Below are positions 45,110 to 53,826 of a DNA stretch of 64,000 nt, one piece after another (the stretch's first letter is position 1; every line of letters starts with the position of its first letter). The DNA lies in contig NZ_JAMXLR010000061.1 in NCBI RefSeq assembly GCF_024054565.1, positions 186,001-250,000 on the forward strand. Reading direction: 5' to 3'. The translations under genes were made by a program, and so were the position numbers. This DNA is from Aeoliella straminimaris. GTDB taxonomy: Bacteria > Planctomycetota > Planctomycetia > Pirellulales > Lacipirellulaceae. The notes beneath the pieces were generated by a model. It was not told where the DNA came from. It searched no databases and saw only the letters and a program-made list of their open reading frames with translations.

Positions 45110-45408
45110 TTCTCAATCAGCTGAACCATGGGGCTACAAGAGGCAGCACGATTCCCAGGAGCAGCCCTGCTTGCATTCCGGCGACCGTACTTCGGAACAG
45201 CACACCTACAGCCGTCCCCGCGCGCGGAACCACCGATCCAGCAGAACAGCACCAAAAGCGACCTGTCGTTGTTGATGCACCACACCAAGCCCAGCCAACA
45301 CTGGACGCTGAAAATTACCAGCAGCATCGACACCAGGAGCCGGCGGAGCGAGAACCGAAATCGCGGCCCGACGGGTGGTTGGTTGTTGTGCTTGGAGTTG
45401 CTCATCAT
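45106..45408 (-). pseudogene. Small membrane protein with probable frameshift
   Basis: The frame begins MMSNSKHNNQPPVGP and encodes a helix RRLLVSMLLVIFSVQCWLGL, then LLVLFCWIGGSARG. After the G4 run at 45215-45218 the annotated frame turns into basic, cysteine-rich sequence. The +1 frame instead continues as a hydrophobic, well-formed helix (GTAVGVLFRSTVAGMQAGLL to VAPWFS) ending at a stop at 45117. One base deleted from the G-run would give a continuous 97-residue membrane protein. It may be a sequencing error or a real mutation. Confidence 0.6.
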
Positions 45409-45415
45409 GTATCCA

Positions 45416-45492
45416 GCGAGCCGGAAGCGTCAGCGCCCAAAGTAAAGTACCGCCGCCATTCTGTGCTCCGGTCGCTGACGCTTCCGGCTCGC
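45416..45492. repeat. Hairpin element, GAGCCGGAAGC family
   Basis: Perfect 20-base inverted arms: GCGAGCCGGAAGCGTCAGCG at 45416-45435 and its reverse complement at 45473-45492, separated by 37 bases. Single arms occur at 20266-20285 and 33609-33628. Confidence 0.85.
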
Positions 45493-45594
45493 CTGGGGTT
45501 GAGCAGACCGCCTCAATCAGCCCTAACCCCTTACGCGACAGCACTTTAGATCTCCCACCAAATACTAGTCATGATGGCGGGGCGGTCCGCACCT

Positions 45595-45622
45595 TTGTCA
45601 GTTGATGAGGGAGGGGTAAACT
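45595..45622 (+). promoter_or_regulatory. Candidate promoter of lpdA
   Basis: TTGTCA (45595-45600), a 16-base spacer and TAAACT (45617-45622), about 155 bases before the lpdA start. Confidence 0.45.
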
Positions 45623-45779
45623 AGAGGACTTCTACGTATTTAACCGTCTTCGCTTCACAGTTTAATGCGTGATCGGCAGCCTGGAATGCCGACACTATTG
45701 CTTTGTCTCACTCTTTCGGATTGGGCGAAGCATCCCGAAAATTGGCCCCCCCCATCCGTTGTAGAAAAATCGTTCGTCT

Positions 45780-47201
45780 ATGCACTCGCAAGTTGTTGTT
45801 TTAGGTGGTGGTCCCGGTGGATACGCGGCCGCCTTTCTCGCCGCCGATCTCGGTCTGGAAGTAGCCATCGTCGAGGCCGATCCTCGCCTTGGTGGCACCT
45901 GCCTGCTACGAGGTTGCATCCCCTCGAAAGCCCTGCTGCACGTCGCCAAGGTGATTTCCGAAGCCGAGGAAATGGCCGACTGGGGCGTCGAGTTCAGCAA
46001 ACCACAAGTCAACATCGACAAGGTTCGCGCGCGCAAGGACAAGATCGTCGACGCCCTGACCAGCGGCCTGGGGCAACTCGCCGAGCGGCGAAAGGTCAAG
46101 AAGATTCATGCCCGCGGCGTGTTCGTCGACTCTAACACGCTGGAGCTCGAAGGCGGCAACCCCGACACCTACGAGAGCAAGCGGCTCACGTTTGATCACT
46201 GCATCTTGGCCACCGGTTCGGTACCAGCCATGCCCAAGGCGTTCAACATCGGCTCGCCGCGGGTGATGGACTCCACTGGTGCGCTCGAGCTCGAAGAACT
46301 CCCCGGCTCGCTGCTGGTGGTGGGCGGCGGCTACATCGGCCTGGAAATGGGCACCGTCTACTCGGAACTCGGCACCGACGTATCGGTAGTCGAACTGGCC
46401 GACGGCCTGCTGCCAGGCGCTGATCGCGACCTGGTAAAGCCGCTGATCAATCGCGTGCACGAGCGGTTTGCCAGCGTGCAAACCAACACCAAGGTCGTCA
46501 GCCTGAAAGACGTGGGCGATGGGGTCGACGTCGAGCTGGAAGGCCCCGAAGGCACCACCACCAAGAAGTTCGATCGCGTGCTGATCTCGATTGGCCGCCG
46601 CCCGGTCTCCTCGGGTTTTGGCCTAGAGAACACCAAGGTCACCATCAACGAGCGGGGCTTTGTGGAGGTCGACAAGCAGCAAAAGACCAGCGACCCGTCC
46701 ATCCTTGCGATTGGCGATGTGGCGGGCGATCCTATGCTAGCGCATAAGGCGGCTGTCGAAGGGAAAGTGGCGGCCGAGGTGCTAGCGGGCGAGCCGGCCG
46801 CGTTCGACGTGGTGGCTATCCCCGCGGTGGTGTTTACCGACCCGGAAATCGCCTGGGCGGGCCTCACCGCCGAAGAGGCGAAGGCCCAGGGACGGAAGAT
46901 CAAAGTGGCCCAGTACCCGTGGCAGGCCAGTGGTCGTGCGATGGCCAACGGACGCACCGATGGTTTGACCAAATGGATCATCGATCCCGAAACCGAACGC
47001 GTGCTGGGCTGCGGCGTCGTGGGCTATGGTGCTGGCGAGTTGATTGGCGAAGCGGTGCTGGCCATTGAGATGGGCTGCCACATCCGCGACATCGCCGACA
47101 GTGTCCACCCGCACCCGACGATGAGCGAGACGATCGCCTTTGCTGGCGAAGTGCACCTGGGAACAGCCACCGAAGTGTATCGGCCAAAACGGAAGAAATA
47201 A
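45780..47201 (+). CDS. lpdA: Dihydrolipoyl dehydrogenase (E3)
   Basis: A 473-residue flavoprotein that reoxidises dihydrolipoyl groups with NAD+. The FAD site VVVLGGGPGGYAAAFLA is at the N-terminus, the redox disulfide in GGTCLLRGCIPSKALLHV (Cys about 41 and 46), the NAD site VVGGGYIGLEMG near 180, and the C-terminal VHPHPTMSE holds the catalytic His-Glu pair. Length is normal. It is the first of the three PDH-complex genes on this strand. Confidence 0.96.
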   Translation: MHSQVVVLGGGPGGYAAAFLAADLGLEVAIVEADPRLGGTCLLRGCIPSKALLHVAKVISEAEEMADWGVEFSKPQVNIDKVRARKDKIVDALTSGLGQLAERRKVKKIHARGVFVDSNTLELEGGNPDTYESKRLTFDHCILATGSVPAMPKAFNIGSPRVMDSTGALELEELPGSLLVVGGGYIGLEMGTVYSELGTDVSVVELADGLLPGADRDLVKPLINRVHERFASVQTNTKVVSLKDVGDGVDVELEGPEGTTTKKFDRVLISIGRRPVSSGFGLENTKVTINERGFVEVDKQQKTSDPSILAIGDVAGDPMLAHKAAVEGKVAAEVLAGEPAAFDVVAIPAVVFTDPEIAWAGLTAEEAKAQGRKIKVAQYPWQASGRAMANGRTDGLTKWIIDPETERVLGCGVVGYGAGELIGEAVLAIEMGCHIRDIADSVHPHPTMSETIAFAGEVHLGTATEVYRPKRKK

Positions 47202-47395
47202 ATTTTAGGGCGGCCGCGGGAAAGCGTTAGGATTGAGATGTCGGGGCGGACGAAATCGGTCCCCCCTCAGAATATTAGGATGTTCACCGCGGAGACACCG
47301 AGGACGCTGAGAGCGGCCCTGCCTGGCGGCGGCCGATTCTCTGCGACCTCCGTGCCTCCGTGGTTCAACCAAGTCGTTTTTAGAGAGCTGTAGCC
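47202..47395. other. Intergenic region before aceE
   Basis: Contains the CACGGAG-type palindromic element at 47282-47369, which ends only 26 bases before the aceE start. No clear promoter was seen, so aceE may be read through from lpdA. Confidence 0.4.
47282..47369. repeat. Palindromic element, CACGGAG family
   Basis: Left arm ACCGCGGAGACACCGAGGAC and inverted right arm ACCACGGAGGCACGGAGGTC, each continuing into CGC-GAGA. The arms consist of (A)CGGAG sub-repeats about 9 bases apart. No gene lies between them. It sits between lpdA and aceE. Confidence 0.75.
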
Positions 47396-50131
47396 ATGGC
47401 AAGCGTCGACGCGAAAGTAAACCACTCGCCCATTCCCGAAGACAGCGATCCTACGGAAACCGCCGAATGGCTCGAATCGCTCGACTACGTGCTCGAGCAC
47501 AAAGGTCCCGATCGGGTGAAGCAACTGCTCGGTGCGCTGGAGGAAGCCGCGGTCCGCAACGACGTCGAGTTGCCATTCACCGCCACGACTCCTTACATCA
47601 ACACCATCGGCCGCAGCGAGCAGCCCGCCTACCCGGGCGATCGCGAACTCGAGCGCCGCATCAAGAGCTACGTCCGCTGGAACGCGATGGCCATGGTCAC
47701 CCGCGCCAACCGCCATCCTGCGGCGCCGGGCGGTCATATCTCGACGTTCGCTTCGAGTGCCACGCTGTACGAAGTGGCGCAGAACCATTTCTTCAAAGGC
47801 CGTGGCGAAGACGGCTTCAGCGGCGACCAGATTTACTTCCAGGGCCACGCCGCCCCCGGCATGTACTCCCGGGCGTTCCTCGAAGGTCGGCTGACCGAGC
47901 AGAACCTGGTGAATTTCCGCCGCGAACTGTCCGAAGGGGGTGGCCTGAGCAGCTATCCGCACCCGTGGCTGATGCCCGACTTCTGGGAATACCCCACCGT
48001 GTCGATGGGCCTGGCACCGATCATGGCCATTTATCAGGCGCGGTTCAACGAATACCTGACCGACCGCGGCCTGGCCGACCTGTCGAACAAGCACGTCTGG
48101 GCGTTCCTGGGCGACGGCGAATGCGACGAGCCCGAGACCCTGGGCGCCATCTCGCTGGCCGCCCGCGAGCAACTGCAGAACCTGATCTTCGTGATCAACT
48201 GCAACCTGCAGCGACTCGACGGCCCCGTGCGTGGCAACGGCAAAATCATCCAGGAACTGGAAGGCACCTTCCGTGGCGCCGGCTGGAACGTGATCAAGGT
48301 GATCTGGGGTAGCGACTGGGATCCGCTGATCGAGCACGACGACGACGGCATCCTGGCATCTCGCTTTATGGAGATCGTCGACGGCGAGTACCAGAAGTAC
48401 TCCGTCGCCCCTGGCAGCTACATTCGCAACCACTTCTTCGGCGCCGACCCACGGCTGTGGGAAATGGTAAAGAACTTCTCCGACGAGAAGCTCACCAAGA
48501 TGCGCCGTGGTGGCCACGACCCCGAGAAGGTCTATGCCGCGTACCATCGCGCCGTGACCCAGAAGAACGGCAAGCCAACCGTGGTGATCGCCAAGACGGT
48601 CAAGGGCTACGGCGTGGGCGAAGGTGGCGAAGGCCGCAACATCACCCACAATCAGAAGAAGCTCAACGAGCAAGAGCTTCGTGAGTTCCGCACCCGGTTT
48701 GGCATTCCGATTTCCGACGAACGAGTGGCCGAGGCGCCGTTCTACCGTCCGCCGGAAGACAGCCCCGAAATGAAATACATGCGGGCCCGCCGTCAAGAGC
48801 TCGGCGGATTCGTCCCGTCGCGCAACGCTTCGCGGAGCACGATTAGCGTGCCGGAACTGCCCGCCTACGAGAAGACGCTCAACACCAAAATGGTGTCGCA
48901 AGGCGAGGGCAAGGAGATGTCCACCACCATGGGCTTCGTCCGCCTGCTGACCGACCTGTTGCGCGACAAGCAGATGGGCAAATTCATCGTGCCCATTGTG
49001 CCGGACGAGTCGCGCACCTTTGGTATGGAAGGCTTGTTCCGCCAGATCGGCATTTATGCCCATGCGGGTCAGCTATACGAACCGGTGGACGCCGACCAGA
49101 TGGCCTTCTACAAGGAAGCTCAGAACGGCCAACTGCTGGAAGAGGGCATCACCGAAGCGGGCAGCATGAGCAGCTTCAACGCCGCGGGCACCAGCTACAG
49201 CGCCCACGGCGTGCCGATGATCCCGATGTTCATCTACTACTCGATGTTTGGCTTCCAGCGAATCGGCGATTTGGTCTGGGCCGCGGCCGACATGCGTGCC
49301 AAGGGATTCATGCTGGGCGGTACTGCCGGTCGCACCACGCTCAACGGCGAAGGCCTGCAGCACCAGGACGGCCACAGTCTGGTAAACGCCATCGCATTTC
49401 CCACCGTGAAGGCTTACGACCCGGCTTACAACTACGAGACGGCCGTCATCATGTTCGAAGGCATGAAGCGGATGTACGTCGACAACGAAACGTGCATCTA
49501 CTACATCATGCTGGAGAACGAGAACTACATGATGCCGCCCATGCCTGAGGGACCAGACGGTGGTCCCAACAAGGAGGTGCAAGAAGGCATCATCAAGGGC
49601 ATGTACAAGGTCAGCCCCGCGCCCGAACGCAAGAAGCACCATGTGCAGCTGTTCGGCAGCGGTGCCATCCTCCGCGGCGTGCTCGACGCGCAAAAGCTGC
49701 TGGCCGAGAAGTACGACACCTCGGCCGATGTGTGGAGCGTGACCAGCTACACGGAACTCCGCCGCGAAGCGCAGGAGTGCCGCCGCTGGAACATGCTGCA
49801 CCCCGGCGAAGAGCCCCGCGTCAGCTACCTGGAGCGTCAACTCGAAGGACTCGAAGGTCCGTTTATCGCCGCCAGCGACTACATCAGGGCGCTGGCAGAG
49901 CAGATCGACCCGTGGGTCCCCGGTGGCATTTTCGCCCTGGGCACCGACGGCATGGGCCGCAGCGAAAGCCGCGAAGCCCTGCGACGCCACTTCGAAGTGG
50001 ACGCCGAGTTCGTCACCCTGGCAACGCTCAACGAGCTGAAGAAGGCCGGCAAAGAAGATCTGCCGTGCCTGAAGCAGGTGATCGCCGACTTGGGCATCAA
50101 CCCGGACAAAGAGTCGGCTTTGTACGCTTAG
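47396..50131 (+). CDS. aceE: Pyruvate dehydrogenase E1, homodimeric type
   Basis: A 911-residue thiamine-diphosphate enzyme that decarboxylates pyruvate and acetylates E2. The TPP motif runs from GDGECDEPETLGAISLA to FVINCN (about 239-270). Other typical E1p stretches are SYPHPWLMPDFWEYPTVSMG, GHDPEKVYAAYHRA and TAGRTTLNGEGLQHQDGHS. Length fits the single-chain AceE form rather than the alpha/beta form. The start is ATG 47396. The gene lies between E3 and E2, giving a complete complex. Confidence 0.96.
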   Translation: MASVDAKVNHSPIPEDSDPTETAEWLESLDYVLEHKGPDRVKQLLGALEEAAVRNDVELPFTATTPYINTIGRSEQPAYPGDRELERRIKSYVRWNAMAMVTRANRHPAAPGGHISTFASSATLYEVAQNHFFKGRGEDGFSGDQIYFQGHAAPGMYSRAFLEGRLTEQNLVNFRRELSEGGGLSSYPHPWLMPDFWEYPTVSMGLAPIMAIYQARFNEYLTDRGLADLSNKHVWAFLGDGECDEPETLGAISLAAREQLQNLIFVINCNLQRLDGPVRGNGKIIQELEGTFRGAGWNVIKVIWGSDWDPLIEHDDDGILASRFMEIVDGEYQKYSVAPGSYIRNHFFGADPRLWEMVKNFSDEKLTKMRRGGHDPEKVYAAYHRAVTQKNGKPTVVIAKTVKGYGVGEGGEGRNITHNQKKLNEQELREFRTRFGIPISDERVAEAPFYRPPEDSPEMKYMRARRQELGGFVPSRNASRSTISVPELPAYEKTLNTKMVSQGEGKEMSTTMGFVRLLTDLLRDKQMGKFIVPIVPDESRTFGMEGLFRQIGIYAHAGQLYEPVDADQMAFYKEAQNGQLLEEGITEAGSMSSFNAAGTSYSAHGVPMIPMFIYYSMFGFQRIGDLVWAAADMRAKGFMLGGTAGRTTLNGEGLQHQDGHSLVNAIAFPTVKAYDPAYNYETAVIMFEGMKRMYVDNETCIYYIMLENENYMMPPMPEGPDGGPNKEVQEGIIKGMYKVSPAPERKKHHVQLFGSGAILRGVLDAQKLLAEKYDTSADVWSVTSYTELRREAQECRRWNMLHPGEEPRVSYLERQLEGLEGPFIAASDYIRALAEQIDPWVPGGIFALGTDGMGRSESREALRRHFEVDAEFVTLATLNELKKAGKEDLPCLKQVIADLGINPDKESALYA

Positions 50132-50232
50132 GACCACGACGACACCGCCTACAACCTATAATTCAATTCGCGACGATCCGCGCCGTTCACGAGTAGAACA
50201 TCGGCGCGGGCAAGTAAATATTTAGCGGGCAC

Positions 50233-51597
50233 ATGAATATGGCAACTGAAATCACCCTTCCGAATCTTGGCGAAAACATCGACGCGGGCGACGTGCTCTC
50301 GATCCTGGTCTCCGAAGGCGACTCGGTCGAGAAGGACCAGGACCTGCTGGAGATCGAAACCGACAAGGCGACAGCCGCGGTGCCGAGTCCTGAGTCGGGT
50401 ACGATCGTCAAGATCCTGGTCTCCGAAGGCGACACGGTGAACGTCGGCTCGCCGATCTTCCAGATCGAAGCGGGCGCCGCTGCCGCGCCACCCAAGGAAG
50501 AACCGAAGGCGGAGGAAAAGAAGCCAGAACCAGAGCCAGAACCCGCGAAAGAGGAGGAGGCCCCCAAGGCGGAAGCCCCGCCAGCGGAACCGGAACCTGC
50601 TGCTCAAGCGGTGGCAACGGCCCCAGCAACTTCGGCAGCCGCTCCCCGACCTGAAGCCCCCACACCGCAGGCCGATATCCCGGGCGATGGCGTGGCCTCC
50701 TCGGCCGCCGGCCCCAGTGTGCGTCGACTGGCTCGCGAGCTTGGTGTCGACTTGCGTCGGGTGCGTCCCAGCGGCGCGGGTGGTCGCATCACCGAAGACG
50801 ACGTGCGGAATCACATCCGTCACGAACAAGAGAAGGCCAAGGCGGCCGCATCGCCATCGGTCACCCCGCCTGGTGCGCCGAACTCCGACGGCCAGGGCGC
50901 CGTGCGGATCGAGAAGATGAGCCGCATGCGGAAGACCATCGCGGCCAACATGGTGGCCAGCTACACCACCATTCCGCAGCTCACCAACTTCGACGATGTC
51001 GACGTGACCGAGCTCGAAGAGATGCGGCAGCAGTCGAAGGACGATTACCAGAAGCGGGGCCTCAAGCTGTCGCACATGCCGTTCCTCGTAAAGGCGATCG
51101 CCTCGAGCCTGAAGCTGCACCCAGTGGTGAACGCTTCGGTCGACATGGAAGCCGGCAACGTTATCTACAAGGAGTACGTCAACATCGGTATCGCCGTCGA
51201 TACCGAGCGGGGCTTGATGGTTCCGGTGCTGCGTGACGCCGATCGCCTGTCGATATCGCAGATCGCCCGCGAGCTCGATCGCTTGATCCTCGCCGCACGC
51301 GAGGGGACGCTGTCGATCGAAGAGATGCGCGGCGGCACCTTCACCATCAGCAACATGGGCGCCGTGGGGGGCACTTACTCGACCCCGCTGATCAACTCGC
51401 CCGAAGTGGCCATTCTGCTGGTGGGCCGCAGCCGCATGCTGCCGACCATCATCGACGACGCCATCGAGGCGCGGTTGATCATGCCGCTCTCCTTGACCTA
51501 CGACCACCGGGTGGTCGACGGAGCTGACGCCGCGCGGTTCGTGAACGACATCAAGGGCTTCCTGTCGGCCCCAGGACGTTTGCTGCTGGCACCGTAG
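50233..51597 (+). CDS. aceF: Dihydrolipoamide acetyltransferase (E2)
   Basis: A 454-residue E2 core protein. One lipoyl domain (about 4-80) has the lipoylated lysine in EIETDKATAAVPSPESG. A long Glu/Pro/Ala linker follows, then a peripheral-subunit-binding domain (SVRRLARELGVDLRRVRPSG, about 155-190) and the catalytic domain ending in LTYDHRVVDGADAARFV with the active His. Start is ATG 50233, or the ATG two codons later. It is located 101 bases after aceE. Confidence 0.96.
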   Translation: MNMATEITLPNLGENIDAGDVLSILVSEGDSVEKDQDLLEIETDKATAAVPSPESGTIVKILVSEGDTVNVGSPIFQIEAGAAAAPPKEEPKAEEKKPEPEPEPAKEEEAPKAEAPPAEPEPAAQAVATAPATSAAAPRPEAPTPQADIPGDGVASSAAGPSVRRLARELGVDLRRVRPSGAGGRITEDDVRNHIRHEQEKAKAAASPSVTPPGAPNSDGQGAVRIEKMSRMRKTIAANMVASYTTIPQLTNFDDVDVTELEEMRQQSKDDYQKRGLKLSHMPFLVKAIASSLKLHPVVNASVDMEAGNVIYKEYVNIGIAVDTERGLMVPVLRDADRLSISQIARELDRLILAAREGTLSIEEMRGGTFTISNMGAVGGTYSTPLINSPEVAILLVGRSRMLPTIIDDAIEARLIMPLSLTYDHRVVDGADAARFVNDIKGFLSAPGRLLLAP

Positions 51598-51624
51598 TCG
51601 CGACTCCCGACGGAGCAGTGAACG

Positions 51625-51882
51625 ATGTTCCTCTTCCACATTCTTTGGTTTCTGCTGATCGGCTTGGCGGCCGGGTGGCTGGCGGGTAAGTTTACCCGCG
51701 GCGGTGGCTTCGGGCTGGTTGGCAACCTGGTGGTGGGCGTGATTGGAGCCGTGTTGGGGGGCCTGGTGATCCGGCTGATCGGTTTCTCGGCCAACGGCAC
51801 GATTGCCGAGCTGATCACGGCCACTGGCGGGGCAGTGCTGTTTCTTTACCTGCTGGGTTGGTATCGCAAGAAGCGCCAGTAA
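51625..51882 (+). CDS. GlsB/YeaQ/YmgE-type membrane protein
   Basis: An 85-residue protein with three helices and the glycine-rich pattern WFLLIGLAAGWLAGKFTRGG, GLVGNLVVGVIGAVLGG, typical of transglycosylase-associated (GlsB/YeaQ) proteins linked to stress responses. It starts 27 bases after the aceF stop and may be co-transcribed. Confidence 0.9.
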   Translation: MFLFHILWFLLIGLAAGWLAGKFTRGGGFGLVGNLVVGVIGAVLGGLVIRLIGFSANGTIAELITATGGAVLFLYLLGWYRKKRQ

Positions 51883-51959
51883 ACCGGGCGGCGGAAGAAT
51901 TGCCCTCGCCGTCTGGGCGGCCGATGCGTAGAGTTAAGGGTCACTCACGCGAGGTAGCA

Positions 51960-52628
51960 ATGAGTTCCCAAACGCTCGAAAAACCCATCTCGGCCGCTAA
52001 GCCGGAACCGTCGACCAGTGCATTCCCCCGCGACCGGGTGGTGCTGATTCACGGCATCGCCTCGACGAAGTACTTGCTGCTTCCCCTGGCGCGACGACTG
52101 CGGCGCGATGGCTTCGAACCACAGCTGTACGGATACTTCAGTCTGCGGGGATCGATTCGCGATCTGGGTGACCAGTTCGCCGCGAAGCTGCACGGACTGG
52201 CCGCACAAAATCCTGATCAAACGATTCATGTCGTGGCCCACAGCATGGGCAGCATCGTCACCCGTTGTGCGCTGCTCGATGGTATGCCGGACAATCTGGG
52301 GCGGATCGTGATGGTCGGCCCGCCGAACCGTGGTTCGGACGTTGCCCGCAAACTCACGCCACCCTTGGGATGGATTTCGCCCACGCTCACCGAATTGCAA
52401 GACACGCCCGACAGCTTCGTGAACGCCCTGCCCCGCTCCGTCGGCAAAAACGAGGTGGGCATCGTCACCGCCGAGCACGACTACATGGTGCCAGCCGGCT
52501 CCACGCTGCTGGACGACCACACCGACGAGATTACGCTGCCCAGCCTGCACACCAGCATTCTTTGGCGCACCCGGACGGCGGAGTACGTAGCGCGGTTCTT
52601 GCGCACGGGTCGATTCACCAAGCAATAG
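51960..52628 (+). CDS. Alpha/beta hydrolase (lipase-like)
   Basis: A 222-residue alpha/beta hydrolase. Oxyanion HG motif is VVLIHGIASTKYLL, nucleophile elbow HVVAHSMGSIVTR (Ser about 92), and there are late acid and base candidates (VTAEHDYMV; LPSLHTSIL with His). It resembles triacylglycerol lipase/esterases related to LipA. No signal peptide is evident. The start ATG 51960 follows GAGGT; a longer upstream frame overlaps the previous gene. Confidence 0.85.
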   Translation: MSSQTLEKPISAAKPEPSTSAFPRDRVVLIHGIASTKYLLLPLARRLRRDGFEPQLYGYFSLRGSIRDLGDQFAAKLHGLAAQNPDQTIHVVAHSMGSIVTRCALLDGMPDNLGRIVMVGPPNRGSDVARKLTPPLGWISPTLTELQDTPDSFVNALPRSVGKNEVGIVTAEHDYMVPAGSTLLDDHTDEITLPSLHTSILWRTRTAEYVARFLRTGRFTKQ

Positions 52629-52685
52629 AGCGTCGCGCAGCTGTACTGTTTCACACAGGAGTGCCTGCCGTCGCTCGGGGCTGGC

Positions 52686-53771
52686 CTACTGCCGCAATCC
52701 CAACAACGGGAAGCACAGGATCGGGATCGATAGCGAAGCGATGCCGAGGATCCAGCGGAAATCGTCGAGTTCTACCTTGTCGTTGGCGGTCTTGGGATGG
52801 TGGATGCCCATCAAGATCACCAGGATCAGCATGGGCGTCCAGATGGCGGCCTGATCGATGTTGACCACCACGTAGCCAATCGCCACAACCACAAACCCCC
52901 GCGCGTAGGTGTGCGCCCGTGGGCCGAACAAGCCATACAGCGTGTGTCCGCCATCGAGTTGGCTGATGGGCATCATGTTGAGCCCGGTGATCAGCATGCC
53001 GACCCAACCGGCCATGAACCAGGGATTCACTTGCGAGATGCCAATCCAATCGGCCTTGCCCGACCACTCGGGGTGCAGGTGGTCGATCATCCAGTTGACG
53101 ATTAGCGGGCTGTTGAGTTGGATTTCGCGGACGCCGACTTCGGTGGTGAGGTCGAGCTTGTCGACGCCAATCCACAAGATAGGAATCGCCACGGCCAGAC
53201 CGGCCAGCGGGCCGGCAATGCCGATGTCGAAGATCTGTTTGCGGTCAGCCCGCATACCGTCCATGCTAATCACTGCGCCCATGGTGCCGATGGGGTTAAA
53301 CGGCACCGGGATGCAAAGCGGATAGCTGGCGGGGATGTGGTAGCGGACCGTCTGCAGGAAGTGTCCCATCTCGTGCGTGAGCAGAATCGCCAGTACGGCG
53401 CCCATATAGGTTAGCCCCTCGAGCCAGTTGCTCTGGATGGTGTTCCAGATGGTTTGCGTGCTGGCCAGGGCGGCCACGGGCTCGTACTTCGCCGCGCCCA
53501 CCCAAAACGTGCTGAGGCACGTCGCCACGAACAGCAGGATCGGAAGCATGCGATTGCGGGTAGCCTTCTCGGGGGCAGCAGGCGGAGCGGTTTCGAGGTC
53601 CGACCGCTTCAACTCGGGATACGGCTGCTCGGAAGTTGCACCAGCGGGTTGTTTCTCGGTGCCGGTCGCTGCTGTGGACTGCTCGGTTGGCTTCTCCGCG
53701 GGCGCATCCGCCAGCACCTTTTCCGGCGGCTGTTGTGGGGCGGATTCTCCAGGCGTAGTTTGGTCGCTCAT
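52686..53771 (-). CDS. Site-2 protease family (M50) membrane peptidase
   Basis: A 361-residue membrane metalloprotease. The zinc motif LLTHEMGHFLQ lies in a helix, and the second ligand motif MMPISQLDGGHTLYG lies near residue 255; both are intact. The N-terminal 75 residues are a Pro/Ala/Glu-rich soluble tail. About six to seven helices are present. Such S2P-type enzymes cleave membrane-embedded regulators; the substrate is unknown. The start ATG 53771 is chosen over an upstream frame. Confidence 0.88.
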   Translation of the reverse strand: MSDQTTPGESAPQQPPEKVLADAPAEKPTEQSTAATGTEKQPAGATSEQPYPELKRSDLETAPPAAPEKATRNRMLPILLFVATCLSTFWVGAAKYEPVAALASTQTIWNTIQSNWLEGLTYMGAVLAILLTHEMGHFLQTVRYHIPASYPLCIPVPFNPIGTMGAVISMDGMRADRKQIFDIGIAGPLAGLAVAIPILWIGVDKLDLTTEVGVREIQLNSPLIVNWMIDHLHPEWSGKADWIGISQVNPWFMAGWVGMLITGLNMMPISQLDGGHTLYGLFGPRAHTYARGFVVVAIGYVVVNIDQAAIWTPMLILVILMGIHHPKTANDKVELDDFRWILGIASLSIPILCFPLLGLRQ

Positions 53772-53826
53772 GGTGCCGATCTTATCAAACTGCCCGCGTG
53801 GCCGCGAGCGGCGGACAAGCACAGGT

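Larger units (their letters stand above)
45409..45779. other. Divergent intergenic region before the PDH genes
   Basis: No gene is seen. It holds the GAGCCGGAAGC hairpin element (45416-45492), a candidate lpdA promoter (45595-45622) and a leader of about 150 bases ending in a C-run and GTAGAAAAATCG before the lpdA start. Confidence 0.5.

Noticed and set aside
47267..49063. Long open frame antisense to aceE
   Set aside because: The plus strand encodes an unmistakable E1; the antisense frame is His/Val-rich shadow sequence.
50149..51639. Long open frame antisense to aceF
   Set aside because: Shadow; low-complexity Arg/Gly content opposite the E2 linker.
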